This document shows, piece after piece, positions 1 through 10,600 of a stretch of 13,290 nt of DNA. A program made the translations under genes and the position numbers. The notes beneath the pieces were generated by a model, which was not told where the DNA came from, did no database searches, and saw only the letters and a list, made by a program, of their open reading frames with translations. This DNA comes from Paratractidigestivibacter sp963630635 (lineage in GTDB: Bacteria > Actinomycetota > Coriobacteriia > Coriobacteriales > Atopobiaceae). How positions within the stretch are numbered: the stretch's first letter is position 1; each line of letters starts with the position of its first letter. The stretch covers positions 1-13,290 of the forward strand of contig CAVGOA010000052.1 in assembly GCA_963630635.1 (NCBI GenBank), written 5' to 3'.

Positions 1-3
1 AGC

Positions 4-131
4 CTGATTTATGTTGGATTTACTACGTCTTGGCCGAGTATCGGCTATGCCTGGCAAATTTCCAACTGGGCAAACGCGTTGGAAAACGGCCCGGTACTGG
101 CCCATTCCGAACTAAATCCAACATATATCAG
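4..131. repeat. 128-bp structured element bounded by a 19-bp inverted repeat
   Basis: The left arm at 4-22 (ctgatttatgttggattta) and the right arm at 113-131 are reverse complements at 18 of 19 positions, including a perfect 13-bp core (10-22 with 113-125). The 90 bp between them hold further hairpins: gccga/tcggc at 33-37 and 41-45, tttccaac/gttggaaa at 59-66 and 78-85, and a weak ggcc/ggcc pair at 88-91 and 99-102. The whole could fold as a long closing stem carrying two or three internal hairpins. It lies just downstream of the fic stop codon. I see no convincing coding content in positions 1-154. It could be a small non-autonomous repeat (MITE-like), a structured RNA, or a bidirectional transcription end region. 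Sequence alone does not decide between these, and I do not recognise the family. Confidence 0.55.
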
Positions 132-134
132 TCA

Positions 135-156
135 AACCGGCTAAAGCGGGCCGGTT
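135..156 (-). terminator. Hairpin overlapping the fic stop codon, possible terminator
   Basis: The arms aaccggc (135-141) and gccggtt (150-156) form a perfect 7-bp GC-rich stem with an 8-nt loop. Read on the minus strand, the stem begins inside the TAA stop codon of the Fic gene (155-157). It is followed by only a short T run (TTTGACT), so it is a weak candidate for an intrinsic terminator. The structured repeat at 4-131 immediately follows and may contribute to ending transcription. Confidence 0.4.
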
Positions 157-1351
157 ACCCAAACATCCGGCGAATTCCCGCGTCGCTCGATATTTCTTCA
201 AGGATATCGATGATGGCATCTGCCTGGTAAAACTCACCGCGCCGCCGGTTGCCCATCGGCCGCAGGATGCCGTACTCGCACGCGCGCGCGATCAAGTTCG
301 TTGCGGCGCGCGTGGTGATAGAGAGGCTTTTCGCTACGTAGCCCGAGTTAACCACCGGCTGTTCGGCTAGCAACCGAGGCAAACGCCTGATGCTCGACCC
401 CGCCCTTTCGGTAATGACGTCGTCCCAGCCGGCCATCACCTCGTCAATTTGACTAGCGGCTTTGGAGCCAATGGCCAGCGCAAGCTCAAGCGCATCGACC
501 AGCTGTTCAATCACGGCAATCGGGTCGCCTTGTTGATACGCTTCAAGCGAGGCCATGTAGCCGTTAATGTCATGAAGTAGTCCCGCCGAGACGGGCACCG
601 CCGCTTGCTGCAAAACTCCCTCATCCTTTAAGATTTTATGTAACAGCGTGCGCCCTGTCCTGCCATTACCATCGATAAACGGGTGAATCGTCTCGAGCTG
701 GGCGTGCACAATAGCTGCCTTAGCCACCGGTCCAATATCCTCACGGCGAGAAAAAGCTACCAGGTCGTCGAGAAGATCTGGTACGCGCTCGCACGTTGGC
801 GGCACATAAAGGGCGCCGTGCGGACTGTAGGCAGTTCCGCCAACCCAAACCTGCTGGTCGCGCAGCTGCCCGCCAAACCTCATGCCTCCGCGATTGATTA
901 GTATCCGGTGAATCTCGAGGATGGCGTCAACGCTCAGCTCTCCGTCGAGCGCCAGCGCGGTTTTCATAGCCTCAAGGTTTCCCCTAATAAGCAGTGCGTT
1001 TTGGGGTCCATCGTCACTGACCTCGGCAAGCGCCACGTTGCGCACGCTGGAGGTAAGGTTCTCGATTTGCGAGCTTGCAGCCGATTCGCTGCGCAGCAAG
1101 AGTGCGGGCAGGTCGTATCCTCGCTTGGCCTGCAGTGCGTCAAATCGCGAAAGCTCGCCGATAAGGGCTTCGACACGCGCGGCCAACGCGGTGGGCACTT
1201 CGAGCGGGAGTTCCGCGATATGCAGCGGAATCGCCGCCTGGTAGGTGGACCCAATCTTGCGCCTGCGGCTCTTTGGGATGGCCTCGAGGTCATCGGCGTC
1301 GGAGTGCCAAGGGAGGGTTTCGGATGTTATAGCTGGCCATTGGGCGTCCAT
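155..1351 (-). CDS. Class II Fic-domain protein (probable AMP transferase) with C-terminal winged helix
   Basis: A protein of 398 residues, counted from ATG at 1351. Fic enzymes typically move AMP from ATP onto a hydroxyl side chain of a target protein in the cytoplasm. The catalytic motif HPFIDGNGRTGR is intact at about residues 223-234, with the catalytic His, the phosphate-binding GNG loop and the final Arg. Upstream, at about residues 93-98, SSQIEN fits the S/T-x-x-x-E-G/N inhibitory helix, whose Glu blocks ATP gamma-phosphate binding; an N-terminal position defines class II. A flap-like segment (QVWVGG...YVPP, about 167-185) precedes the active site. Residues about 321-385 resemble a winged helix, an arrangement known in stand-alone Fic proteins such as those of Shewanella and Bacteroides. 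ATG is preferred over an upstream TTG (1363) because GGAGGA (1356-1361) sits 4 nt before the ATG and overlaps the TTG. The target is unknown. No antitoxin gene is visible, which fits a self-inhibited protein. Confidence 0.93.
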   Translation of the reverse strand: MDAQWPAITSETLPWHSDADDLEAIPKSRRRKIGSTYQAAIPLHIAELPLEVPTALAARVEALIGELSRFDALQAKRGYDLPALLLRSESAASSQIENLTSSVRNVALAEVSDDGPQNALLIRGNLEAMKTALALDGELSVDAILEIHRILINRGGMRFGGQLRDQQVWVGGTAYSPHGALYVPPTCERVPDLLDDLVAFSRREDIGPVAKAAIVHAQLETIHPFIDGNGRTGRTLLHKILKDEGVLQQAAVPVSAGLLHDINGYMASLEAYQQGDPIAVIEQLVDALELALAIGSKAASQIDEVMAGWDDVITERAGSSIRRLPRLLAEQPVVNSGYVAKSLSITTRAATNLIARACEYGILRPMGNRRRGEFYQADAIIDILEEISSDAGIRRMFG

Positions 1352-1368
1352 GGGTTCCTCCAAAGCAA

Positions 1369-1443
1369 TTCACTTCTGCTATGGCCATCTTAACGGAAGT
1401 GAATCACATTTCACTTCCGTTATTCCAAATTAGCGGAAGCGAA
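1369..1443. promoter_or_regulatory. Four-copy 13-bp inverted/direct site array upstream of fic, probable operator
   Basis: A perfect 13-bp inverted repeat, taacggaagtgaa (1391-1403) and ttcacttccgtta (1410-1422), is separated by 6 nt. Two further copies flank it, each with 2 mismatches out of 13: ttcacttctgcta (1369-1381) and tagcggaagcgaa (1431-1443). Orientation alternates along the array and the starts are 22, 19 and 21 bp apart, about two helical turns. This geometry fits cooperative binding of a dimeric regulator on one DNA face. The array ends 17 bp upstream of the fic start codon, so it probably overlaps the fic promoter or leader. The Fic protein's own winged helix is an obvious candidate binder, but that is inference. 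Confidence 0.7.
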
Positions 1444-1645
1444 GAGATGGACGCCAAAGACATAGAGGGCCTTTCTTTTACGTGAACGGCACCCTTTGTG
1501 ACCTGGGCGTTAAGTTACTTGCTAAGGAGACTTTCAGGTGTATACCCCCTCTAAATTGCGGTAATATACAACATAAGTATCTTTAATGGGTGAATTCTAT
1601 CGATTTCTCCTGGTAAAGATGCCTATCGAGTAATAACTGGTCGAT

Positions 1646-1661
1646 TGCGGGCATGCTCGCA
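1646..1661. promoter_or_regulatory. 16-bp near-palindrome just upstream of the adhesin ribosome binding site
   Basis: The sequence tgcgggcatgctcgca is self-complementary except for one G/T pair on each side of the gcatgc centre; a G-U pair would be tolerated in RNA. It ends 9 bp before the Shine-Dalgarno sequence (GAGGTG at 1671-1676). It could be an operator or a leader hairpin affecting translation of the adhesin. It is short enough to be chance. Confidence 0.25.
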
Positions 1662-1682
1662 GCAGGCTAAGAGGTGGGAATT

Positions 1683-4600
1683 ATGAGCGTCAAGAACAAT
1701 GCAAGCGCAAAGCGTCGTGCCGGCGAGCACCCGCTGAGCCACAAGATCGCGTCTGTCGCCGCTTCGGCGCTGCTGGTTTGGTCCATGTGGCCCACCGGCG
1801 CCCTGGCGGAGGTTCAAAAAGAGCTGACTGCCGCGCAGGAAGAGACCGTCGAGCAGACGGTCGAGGTCCAGGATGACGCCGACGAGGCCGTCGATAGCCA
1901 GGAGTCTGTCCAGACGACCGAGTCTGAGGCTGAACCTGAGGTCGAGAAGACCGAGGAACCTGCGGCCGACGCCGACGAGCAGGCTGCGGACGAGCAGCCC
2001 GCCGAGCTCGCAGCCGACGAAGCTGAGAAGACCGAGGAGCTTGCGGCCGATGTCGCCGAGCCCGCCACCGAGGCCGACATCGCCCTCGAGTTTGTGGCCT
2101 CGACCATCACCTACGCCAACCAGGTAATCGCAGCCCCCACGAGCAAGGTCACGGTCCCCACCTCCGATGACTTCAAGTTCACCGCCGCTGCCAATACTGG
2201 TTACGAGCTTGCCGAGGTCAGCATCTCGGTCAACGGCTCCGATCGCAAGGAGCTGGACGCCGACGCCAACGGCACCTATACCATCTCGGCCGCAGACATC
2301 GCTCAGGGCGTGACCCTCTACGTCGAATCCGAGCAGCCCGCTGACGCCGCCGCCACCAACCAGGTCATGGCCGCCGACGTCGTGGACGAGAACACCCAGA
2401 TCGCTAGCGAAGACAACATTACTAATAATGATGTCCAGGCCATCGATTCCGTCGAATCCGACGAGGATGCCGACCAATCCGATGTCGCAAACGAGCCGAT
2501 GGCTATCGACGAGACCGTTTTGTTCAACGGCACCGTCACCGGCAACGACACCCTCGAGGTCGGTAAGTTCGCCGTCTACACCGCTAACGATTTCTCCGGC
2601 GCAGTGACCTGGAGCACGTCCGACGAATCCAAAGCTACCGTCGACTCCAATGGCGTTGTGACCGCCGTCGCCGCCGGCGAGGTTAACGTGATTGCTACTT
2701 ACGGTAACGAGACCGCCAGCAAGACGATTACCGTTACCGAGGCTTCGTCTTCCAGTTCTGGCAAGACGGCTACGTTCGGGCCGGCTATCTCCAATGCCGA
2801 GGTTGCTTACTTTAACTGGCATGAAAGTAGCGATACGAGCAACATTGCTTTTACTCCGGTAGCGTCTGGCTCCACTCTCTCCATCAAGGATTACAACAGC
2901 TCGAGTCGGCCTGGCTATGTAGTTTTCTTTGTCAAGCCTAACAGCAACTATCTCTTTACGGGTCTTGGTGCCGCCGGCAATGGAGACACCTATGTTGTCG
3001 GCTCCGGTGAGTACGGAAACATTGCCGGATACCCCAACATCTCTGCAGTGATGACCGCAGCGAAGGCCGCGGGCTACGTTGCGGCGTTTGGTTACTCAAG
3101 GGTCAAGAACGACAATCCCCCGACGAATTCCGCTTTCCAGGTAACGGCTCAGTCTCCCGATATGACCATTGCTGCAACGAGCAGCAAGACCAGTGATGTT
3201 CTTGCCGGCGAAACTCTGACGTTCACGATTGTCATGACGCCTCACCTCACGGGCAGCAACAGGGACAAGGTAACGGGTGTTCAGGTGAACAGCGTTACCG
3301 TTAATGGACTGGCTGCGGAGTGCTCCGATATCGTCGACAACGGTGATGGTACGTTCACCGCAACGGTTTCCTATACCGTTACTGAAGCCGACTGCAATCG
3401 CTCCAGTGTGGACCTGGTGGTAAATGCGATCTCGACTTACGAGGCAAGTCTCAGCACGTCGCTCAGCTCCATTACCACTACGTCGTCCATCAATAAGACC
3501 GCAACGGCAACTTGCGCCATCGCGCCCAAGAGCGATGTGACCTATGACTTCAAGTCTGGCACGAGTGGCAAGACGCTCCCCAATGGCATCTATAGCGCGC
3601 TGCCCAAGGATTCCAATACCTATCAGAAGGGCAAGAAGGTCACTGCCTCCAAGACTCCGAAGTCGGGAGTCGTTTATGAGGATGCGGACAACGATGGTTA
3701 CTGGACGTTCGATGGCTGGGATGCTGACACCAAGACGATGACCAAAGACGGCATCACCTTTACCGGCACCTGGACCTTCACGCAGTACAGCAAGTACACC
3801 ATTAAGTATGTAGACGAGAGCGGCAACCAGATTGCCGATTCTAAGACCGTCTCTGGTAACAAGGTTGGCGGCGTTATCAAGAAGGCTGCTGTTGAGTACC
3901 CTGAGATTAATGGCTACTCCTATAGCAAGACGACTCCCGAGAAGCTAACTATCGACTCGGATGAGTCCCAGAACGTTATTAGCGTTATTTACAAAAAGAA
4001 GGCCGGCAAGGCTGGTTATTATCTGGCGCTGGACGATGCCACTTGGAGCGCTCCGTCCGAAACGACTCAAACTTCGGGTACTCAGAAGTGGTACTACAAC
4101 TACGGCTTCGCTAAGGGCGATACCTTTGTTGTGACCAGCAGCGTTCCCTCTGCCGAGAACCACGTCTTTATCGGTTGGATGGACAAGGAGCGCGACGATC
4201 AGGCTGCCGCCATCCGCAAGGCCGGCGACACGGTCACGTACTGCTACAACAACAACCAGACCTACACTCTCGACGCGCTATGGGCAAGCTTGTCTGCTGC
4301 GGGCGAGGACGTTACGTATGACGGCAAGGCGCACAGCCTGACAGTTGACGTCAGCATCAACGAGGGTACCGATCTCAAGGATGAGTACGTCCAGCAGGCG
4401 AAGTCGCTCATTACCCCGGGCGATGTTCAGTACTCCACTTCCACCGACGGCGGCACTACCTGGAGCGACTGGAGCGAGATCGCGCCGACTTATACTGACG
4501 CGGGCAAGTACACGGTCAAGGTCAAGCAGGACATCACCGTTGGCGGCGTGACCACCACCCTTACGGCCGAGACGACCATCAATATTGCTCCCAAGACGTA

Positions 4601-7600
4601 TTACGTTAATACCAATACTGACTCTAAGGAATACGACGGTACTCAGCTTGTCGGCACTGCGACGGTCGAAGGACTTATCTCCGGTGAGTCCGCCATCGCG
4701 GCGGCCACCACGATTGGCCCGGATGTCACCTCCTCGACCCCTAACGCCGTGACCGGCGAGATCGCTTGGGGCGAGAACACCAAGAGCACCAACTACATTC
4801 GTGGCAACGACCAGCTCGGCACCCTTGAGATCACCAAGAAGGATGCGTCTAAGTACGAGGCATCCGTCTCGATTGATGGCTGGACGTACAACGGCCTGTT
4901 TGACTCGAAGAACACTCTGACGTCTTCGAACAACGCCGGCGGCGGGCAGGCAACTTATACCTATTACAAGAAGAACGGCAATGAGTGGGAGCTGCTTAGC
5001 GCTGCCCCCGTCAACGCGGGCGACTACAAGGTCGTTGCCGCTTGGGCTGTTTCTACTAACTACCCCGAGCTCTCCGCCCAGAAGGAATTCACCATCTCTA
5101 AGGCTGCGATTGAGGTCAAGGGCAACTTCACGACCGAGTATACCGGCGAGCAGCAGACCAAGTACATCTATGCAGAGGACGGCAAGGAGGTCGAGGGCGT
5201 TACCGTTACTGGCGTTGTGACCGGCGAGACGCTCGAGCTTTTGAATTGCCCGATCTCGGGTACCGATGCCGGTGTCTACAGCAAGGACAACGAAGACCTC
5301 TCTAAGTCCTATAAGTGGAGTGTCGCTAAGGGCGACGAGACCAAGTCCGACTCTACCGACAACTACACCATCTCTGTCTCTGGCACCCTGACTATTACCG
5401 AGAAGGACGGCCTGAGCCTTACCGCGACTGGCTATTCTCAGCCCTATGACGGCCAGGCCCACGAGGGTGCTGTTACCGTGAACGTCACCGCTGGCACCAC
5501 CGTTGAGTACAGCACCGACGGCGGCACGACTTGGACTGCCGCCGCCCCGACCATCACCGACGTGGTCCGTGCGTCTGACGGCTCCGTCTCTAAGGTTGAT
5601 GTCAAGGTTCGTGCGTACAACCCCAACTACAAGAACAAGAATGTGGACAGCGCCCTTACTGCCGAGTACTCGCTGCAGGTGAGCCCGCTTACCATCGCGG
5701 TGAGCGATTCTAAGACGGTAACCTACAACGGCCAGGCGCAGGAGCTGGAGCTGACGGATGCAAAGGCAACCGGTCTTCTCACCGACGAAACCCTGACGCT
5801 CTCTGGCGCCAAGGTGACCGGCACTGCTGCTTCCGCTACACCCTACACTCAGGTCTCCAACTACACCTGGAGCGTCGCCAAGGCCGACGGTACCACCGAC
5901 TCCACTGGTAACTACAACATCAGTGTCTCGGGCAGCCTGACCATCAACGCCAAGAGCCTGACCGACGACATGGCTACCAACGCCCCCAGCGACTCGGTCT
6001 ATGACGGTTCCGCTCACCAGTGGACCGACATTGTTGTCAAAGACGGCGAGACGACCCTTACTAAGGACGCGGATTACACCGTGACCTACAAGCGCGGCGA
6101 CTCTGCGACCGACGACTTTACCAGCGCCGGAACCATCACCGTTGTCATCACCGGCACCGGCAACTACACCGGCTCCATCACCAAGACGTACGAAATCACC
6201 AAGCGCCCGGTGACCTTTGCGGGTAAGTCTGATACCAAGACGTATAACGGTCGGACCCAGACCGTCTCTGGTTATGAGGCCAGCATCGGCGAGAACGCTG
6301 GCCTGGTTTCTGGTCACGCGGCGACCCTTGAGGCCTCCGCGTCCGGCATGCTGCCTGGTACCTACGCTGGCAGCATTACCGCTGCGGATAAGGTTGTCAT
6401 CAAGTCCGGCGACACCGATGTGACCGCCAACTACAACATCACTACGACTGCCGGCAAGCTGACCATCGACGCAATCAGCACGCCCATCACCGTCACTGCC
6501 GGTTCTGCCCAGAAGGTCTATGACGGCACCCCGCTTACAACCAGTGAGTACAGCTATACCCAGGACGTTCTTCTCGCCGGCGATGTTTTGACCGCCGTGG
6601 TCACGGGCTCCAAGACCGATGTGGGCTACGACGGCGTTAGCAGCATCGCAAGCTACAAGGTCATGCGCGGCGAGACCGACGTGACTTCTGCTTATGCCTT
6701 TGCTGATTCTGTTAACGGCAACCTGACGGTCACCCGTCGCGATGTGACCATCACGGCCAACTCCGGCACGTTTACCTATGACGGCAGCGCCAAGACCGTT
6801 AGCGGCGTTAGGGCCGAGGGTCTTGCTGACGGTCAGACCACCAACCTGACTGCTAACCGCACGGAAACCGCGGCGGGCAGCTACGACGTTGTGGTTGCCA
6901 ATGCGAGCGGCGACGAGGTTGATTACTCTAAGGCTGTCTTTGACGCCAACGGCAATAACGTGTCCACCAACTACAACATCACGATTAACAACGGCACGCT
7001 GACGATCGAGGCCAAGGGCATCGAGTCCGAGGGCATGACCGTCTCTGATCCTACGGACGTTGTTTACAACGGCCAAGAGCAGAAGTTTGCTCCGGTGGTC
7101 AAGGACGGCACGAAGGTCCTGGCCGCGGGCATCGATTACAATGTTTCCTATAGCGAGGACACCACCAACGTCGGCACTGTGACCGTTACCGTTACCGGCA
7201 AGGGCAACTATGCTGGCACCGTGACCAAGACCTACAAGATCACCAAGGCTCCGCTGCGGGTAAGCACGCCTGGCGCGACCAAGGTCTACGACGGCACCGC
7301 TTTGACCGCTGCGGCCACGGCCGATAGCCTCACCGGTCTTGTCAACGGCGAGACCGCTACTGTTGTGGCCAACGGCTCCCAGACCAACGTCGGCTCTTCC
7401 GAGAACGGCTACTCCATCACCTGGGGCACCGCCAAGGAGAGCAACTACTACATCCAGCCCGAGAACAAGGGCATGCTGACGGTCAACGCCAAGTCCATTG
7501 TCCCCAACCCGGACGAGACCGGTGGCATCACCGTTAACGACCCGACCAACGTGACCTATGACGGCCAGGAGCACAAGTGGTCCCCGGTTGTTAAGGACGG

Positions 7601-10600
7601 CGAGAAGACCCTGGTCGAGGGCACCGATTATGAGGTGACCTATAGCACCAAGGACTTCACCAATGCTGGTACTATCACGGTGACCATCGAGGGCATCGGC
7701 AACTACACTGGAACTGTTACGCGCGTCTATACCATTGATAAGCGCGCGGTGACCCTGAGCTCCGAGTCCAAGACCTTTACCTACAACGGAAAGGCCCAGA
7801 GCTGGAATAAGTACTCCTGCTCTGATGAGCTGTTCGCTAGCCAGGTCGACGGTCTTGGTTGTAGCGCCAGCGTGACCAATGTTGGCGAGACCGCCGAGAA
7901 CGCCGTTAACTACACTTTCAAGTCTGGCTTCTCCGCTGATAACTTCAACATCACCGCGCAGTTTGGCACGCTGAGTGTCAAGAACTCCGAGGATGAGATT
8001 GTCGTGACCACCACGGGTGGCACCTGGACCTACGATGGCCAGTCCCACGGCGCAACCGTTACCGTGAGTGCGCTGCCTGAGGGCTACACGCTTGCCGAGG
8101 CCGCGTCTAGCGAGTCCCAGACCGATGTGACCTCAGCCGGCGGTGTTACCGCAACGGCCGATAACCTCAAGATCGTCAATGCTAAGGGCGACGACGTGAC
8201 CTCGAGCCTCAAGATCACCAAGGTCGACGGCACTATCATCATCAACCCCGCGACCCTCACCGTGACGACACTCAGCGCGAGCAAGGTATACGACGGCTCT
8301 GCGCTTAGGGCCGCCGGATCTTACGTCGGTCTGGTCAACGGCGAGACGATTGAGTTCACCGCTCTCGGTAGCCAGACCGAGGTGGGCGAGAGCGACAACG
8401 CTTACAGCATCACCTGGACTGGCGCCAATTCCTCTAACTACAGCATTGTCGAGCACCTCGGCAAACTGACCGTCACCAAGCAGGCCATCACCCCCGGTAC
8501 CGATCCTCAGAACCCTGACCCGTCCTATATCGGCGTCCAGGTGGGTGCTCTTGCCGATGTCGTGTACAACGGCAGCAGCCAGGAGCAGAAGCCAAGCGTT
8601 ATCGACAAGAACGGCACCTCGCTGGTTGAGGGTCGCGACTATAAGGTGACCTTCTCCGCTGATACCACCAACGTTGGTGCCGTAACCGTGACCATCGAGG
8701 GCCAGGGCAACTACTCTGGTACCGTCGAGCGCACCTACAACATCACTAAACGCCCCGTGACCATCACGAGCGCGGACGCCTCCAAGGTCTACGACGGCCA
8801 GGCGCTGGTCGAGCACGTGGCTACTGCGTCTGCGACTGCAGACGGCGCGGGTATGGTTGCTGGCCAGACCTTCGATTACGAGTTCTCTGGTTCTCAGACC
8901 CAGAAGGGCTCCAGCAGCAACACCTTTGTGGCCAAGGACAGCTCCACGGCCAAGGTCAGCAACTACGACATTACTTATGCCTACGGCACCCTTGAGGTGA
9001 CCGAGCAGTCCATCGTGCCTGGCACCGATGAGAATCCTAACCCGTCCTACAAGGGCGTGACGATCAACGACCCCAGCGACTTCAAGTACGACGCTCAGAA
9101 CCATCAGTGGGTCCCCGAGGTTAAGGATGCCGACGGCAACACCCTGATTGCAGGTACCGACTACACCATTTCCTACCAGCGCAACGGCGCAGAGACCTCC
9201 GACTTCAAGAACGTCGGCACCATTACCGTGACCATCACGGGCGCCGGCAACTACACCGGCTCGGTGACCAAGGAGTACCAGATCACCAAGCGCCAGGTGA
9301 CGCTTACCTCTGAGTCTGGCGATAAGAAGTACGACGGCAAGGCCATCCAGCGCCACGGCGTGAAGGTTTCTGGCGACGGCTTTGCTGCCGGCGAGAACGT
9401 CAGCGAGAACTACACCTGGTACGACAGTAACTTCATCTTGCCCAACACCGAGGGCTACGTTAACAAGTTCGATTACGTGCTCAAGGACGGCACCCTTGCC
9501 AGCAACTACGAAATCTCCACGGTCTACGGCAACCTGAAGGTCTACAAGGCAAGCGCCCAGGGCAACATCACGTTGAACGTCTCTGACAACGAGAAGACCT
9601 ACGACGGCACAGCGTCCACGCTGCCCGTCGCGACTGCGACCGTCTCTTACAGCAACACCGCCAAGATCGAGTACAGCCTTGACGGCCAGAGCTGGACCGA
9701 GAACGCCTTGTCCTTCTCCGCTACCAATGTCGTCGACTCCAAGGTCGTCCGGGTCCGTGCTTCTAGCGAGAACTTCGAGGGCTATGTCTATGGCACCGAG
9801 AACCTCACGATTAACAAGCGCACGGTTAACCTGACGTCCGAGTCGAAGGTCTTCACTTACACGGGTGAGGCCCAGAGTTGGAATCAGTTCTCTTGCGATG
9901 ACAACGTCTTTAAGGCCGAGGTTGAGAACCTTGGCTGCAAGGCGACCGTGACCAATGTTGGCGACGAGGCCGAGAACACCGTTAGCTACGATTTCAAGGA
10001 CGGCTTTAGCGCTGACAACTACAACATCAACAAGCAGTTTGGAAAGCTGACCGTTGCAGAGAACAGCGATCAGATTGTGGTCACCGTTACCGGCGGAGAG
10101 TTTACCTACACCGGCAAGTCCTTTGGCGCGAGTGTTGAAGTGACCGGCATCCCCGCTGGCTACAGGCTTGACAAGGCCATTTGCACGGCAACAGCCAAGA
10201 ACGTCTCTGACGGTGAAGTGCCTGCCACCTGCGAGCAGCTCGTGATTCGCAATGCCGCCAACGAAGATGTGACCAGCAAGCTCAACATCAAGTACATCAA
10301 CGGCACCATTAAGATCAAGCCGGCTACGCTTACCGTTGTCACCAATGGCGGCGAGAAGCCCTATGACGGCGAGCCGCTGACCGCCGGTGGTGACATCACT
10401 GGCTTCGTCAATGGCGAGAGCGCCGAGCTGGTTACTACTGGCTCTCAGACCTATGTTGGCGAGAGCAAGAATACGTACGACATCAAGTGGGGCAACACTG
10501 ACAAGGACAACTACACCGTGTCTGCTACGCTGGGCACCCTCAAGGTGACCGAGCCTACAGACAACAGCAAGGTCATCACCAAGACGCACGCCAGCGGCAC

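Larger units (their letters stand above)
1352..1682. other. 331-bp divergent intergenic region between fic and the adhesin gene
   Basis: This AT-richer region must hold both promoters. The fic side (1352-1443) contains the fic ribosome binding site and the four-site array. On the adhesin side I see only weak promoter candidates. One is TTGCTA (1519-1524) with TATACC (1541-1546) at 16-bp spacing; another is TAATAT at 1562-1567 with no good -35 partner. The 1540-1620 stretch is the most AT-rich part. A 12-codon ORF at 1448-1486 has no strong ribosome binding site and is not called. Confidence 0.5.

Noticed and set aside
30..230. Small plus-strand ORF of 66 codons
   Set aside because: It overlaps the inverted-repeat element and the end of the Fic gene, has no ribosome binding site at its start and no recognisable motif.
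155..1351. Fic toxin-antitoxin module of the Doc/Phd or VbhT/VbhA type
   Set aside because: The inhibitory S-x-x-x-E-N motif is inside the Fic protein itself, and no small partner gene is adjacent, so a separate antitoxin is not needed or visible.
683..1393. Plus-strand ORFs across the Fic gene
   Set aside because: They are antisense to a gene with an intact catalytic motif and full-length family architecture; their translations show no family features.
1448..1486. 12-codon ORF beginning ATGGACGCC, which repeats the first nine bases of the Fic coding sequence
   Set aside because: The match is only nine bases, there is no good ribosome binding site, and the peptide is too short to support. 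Probably coincidence.
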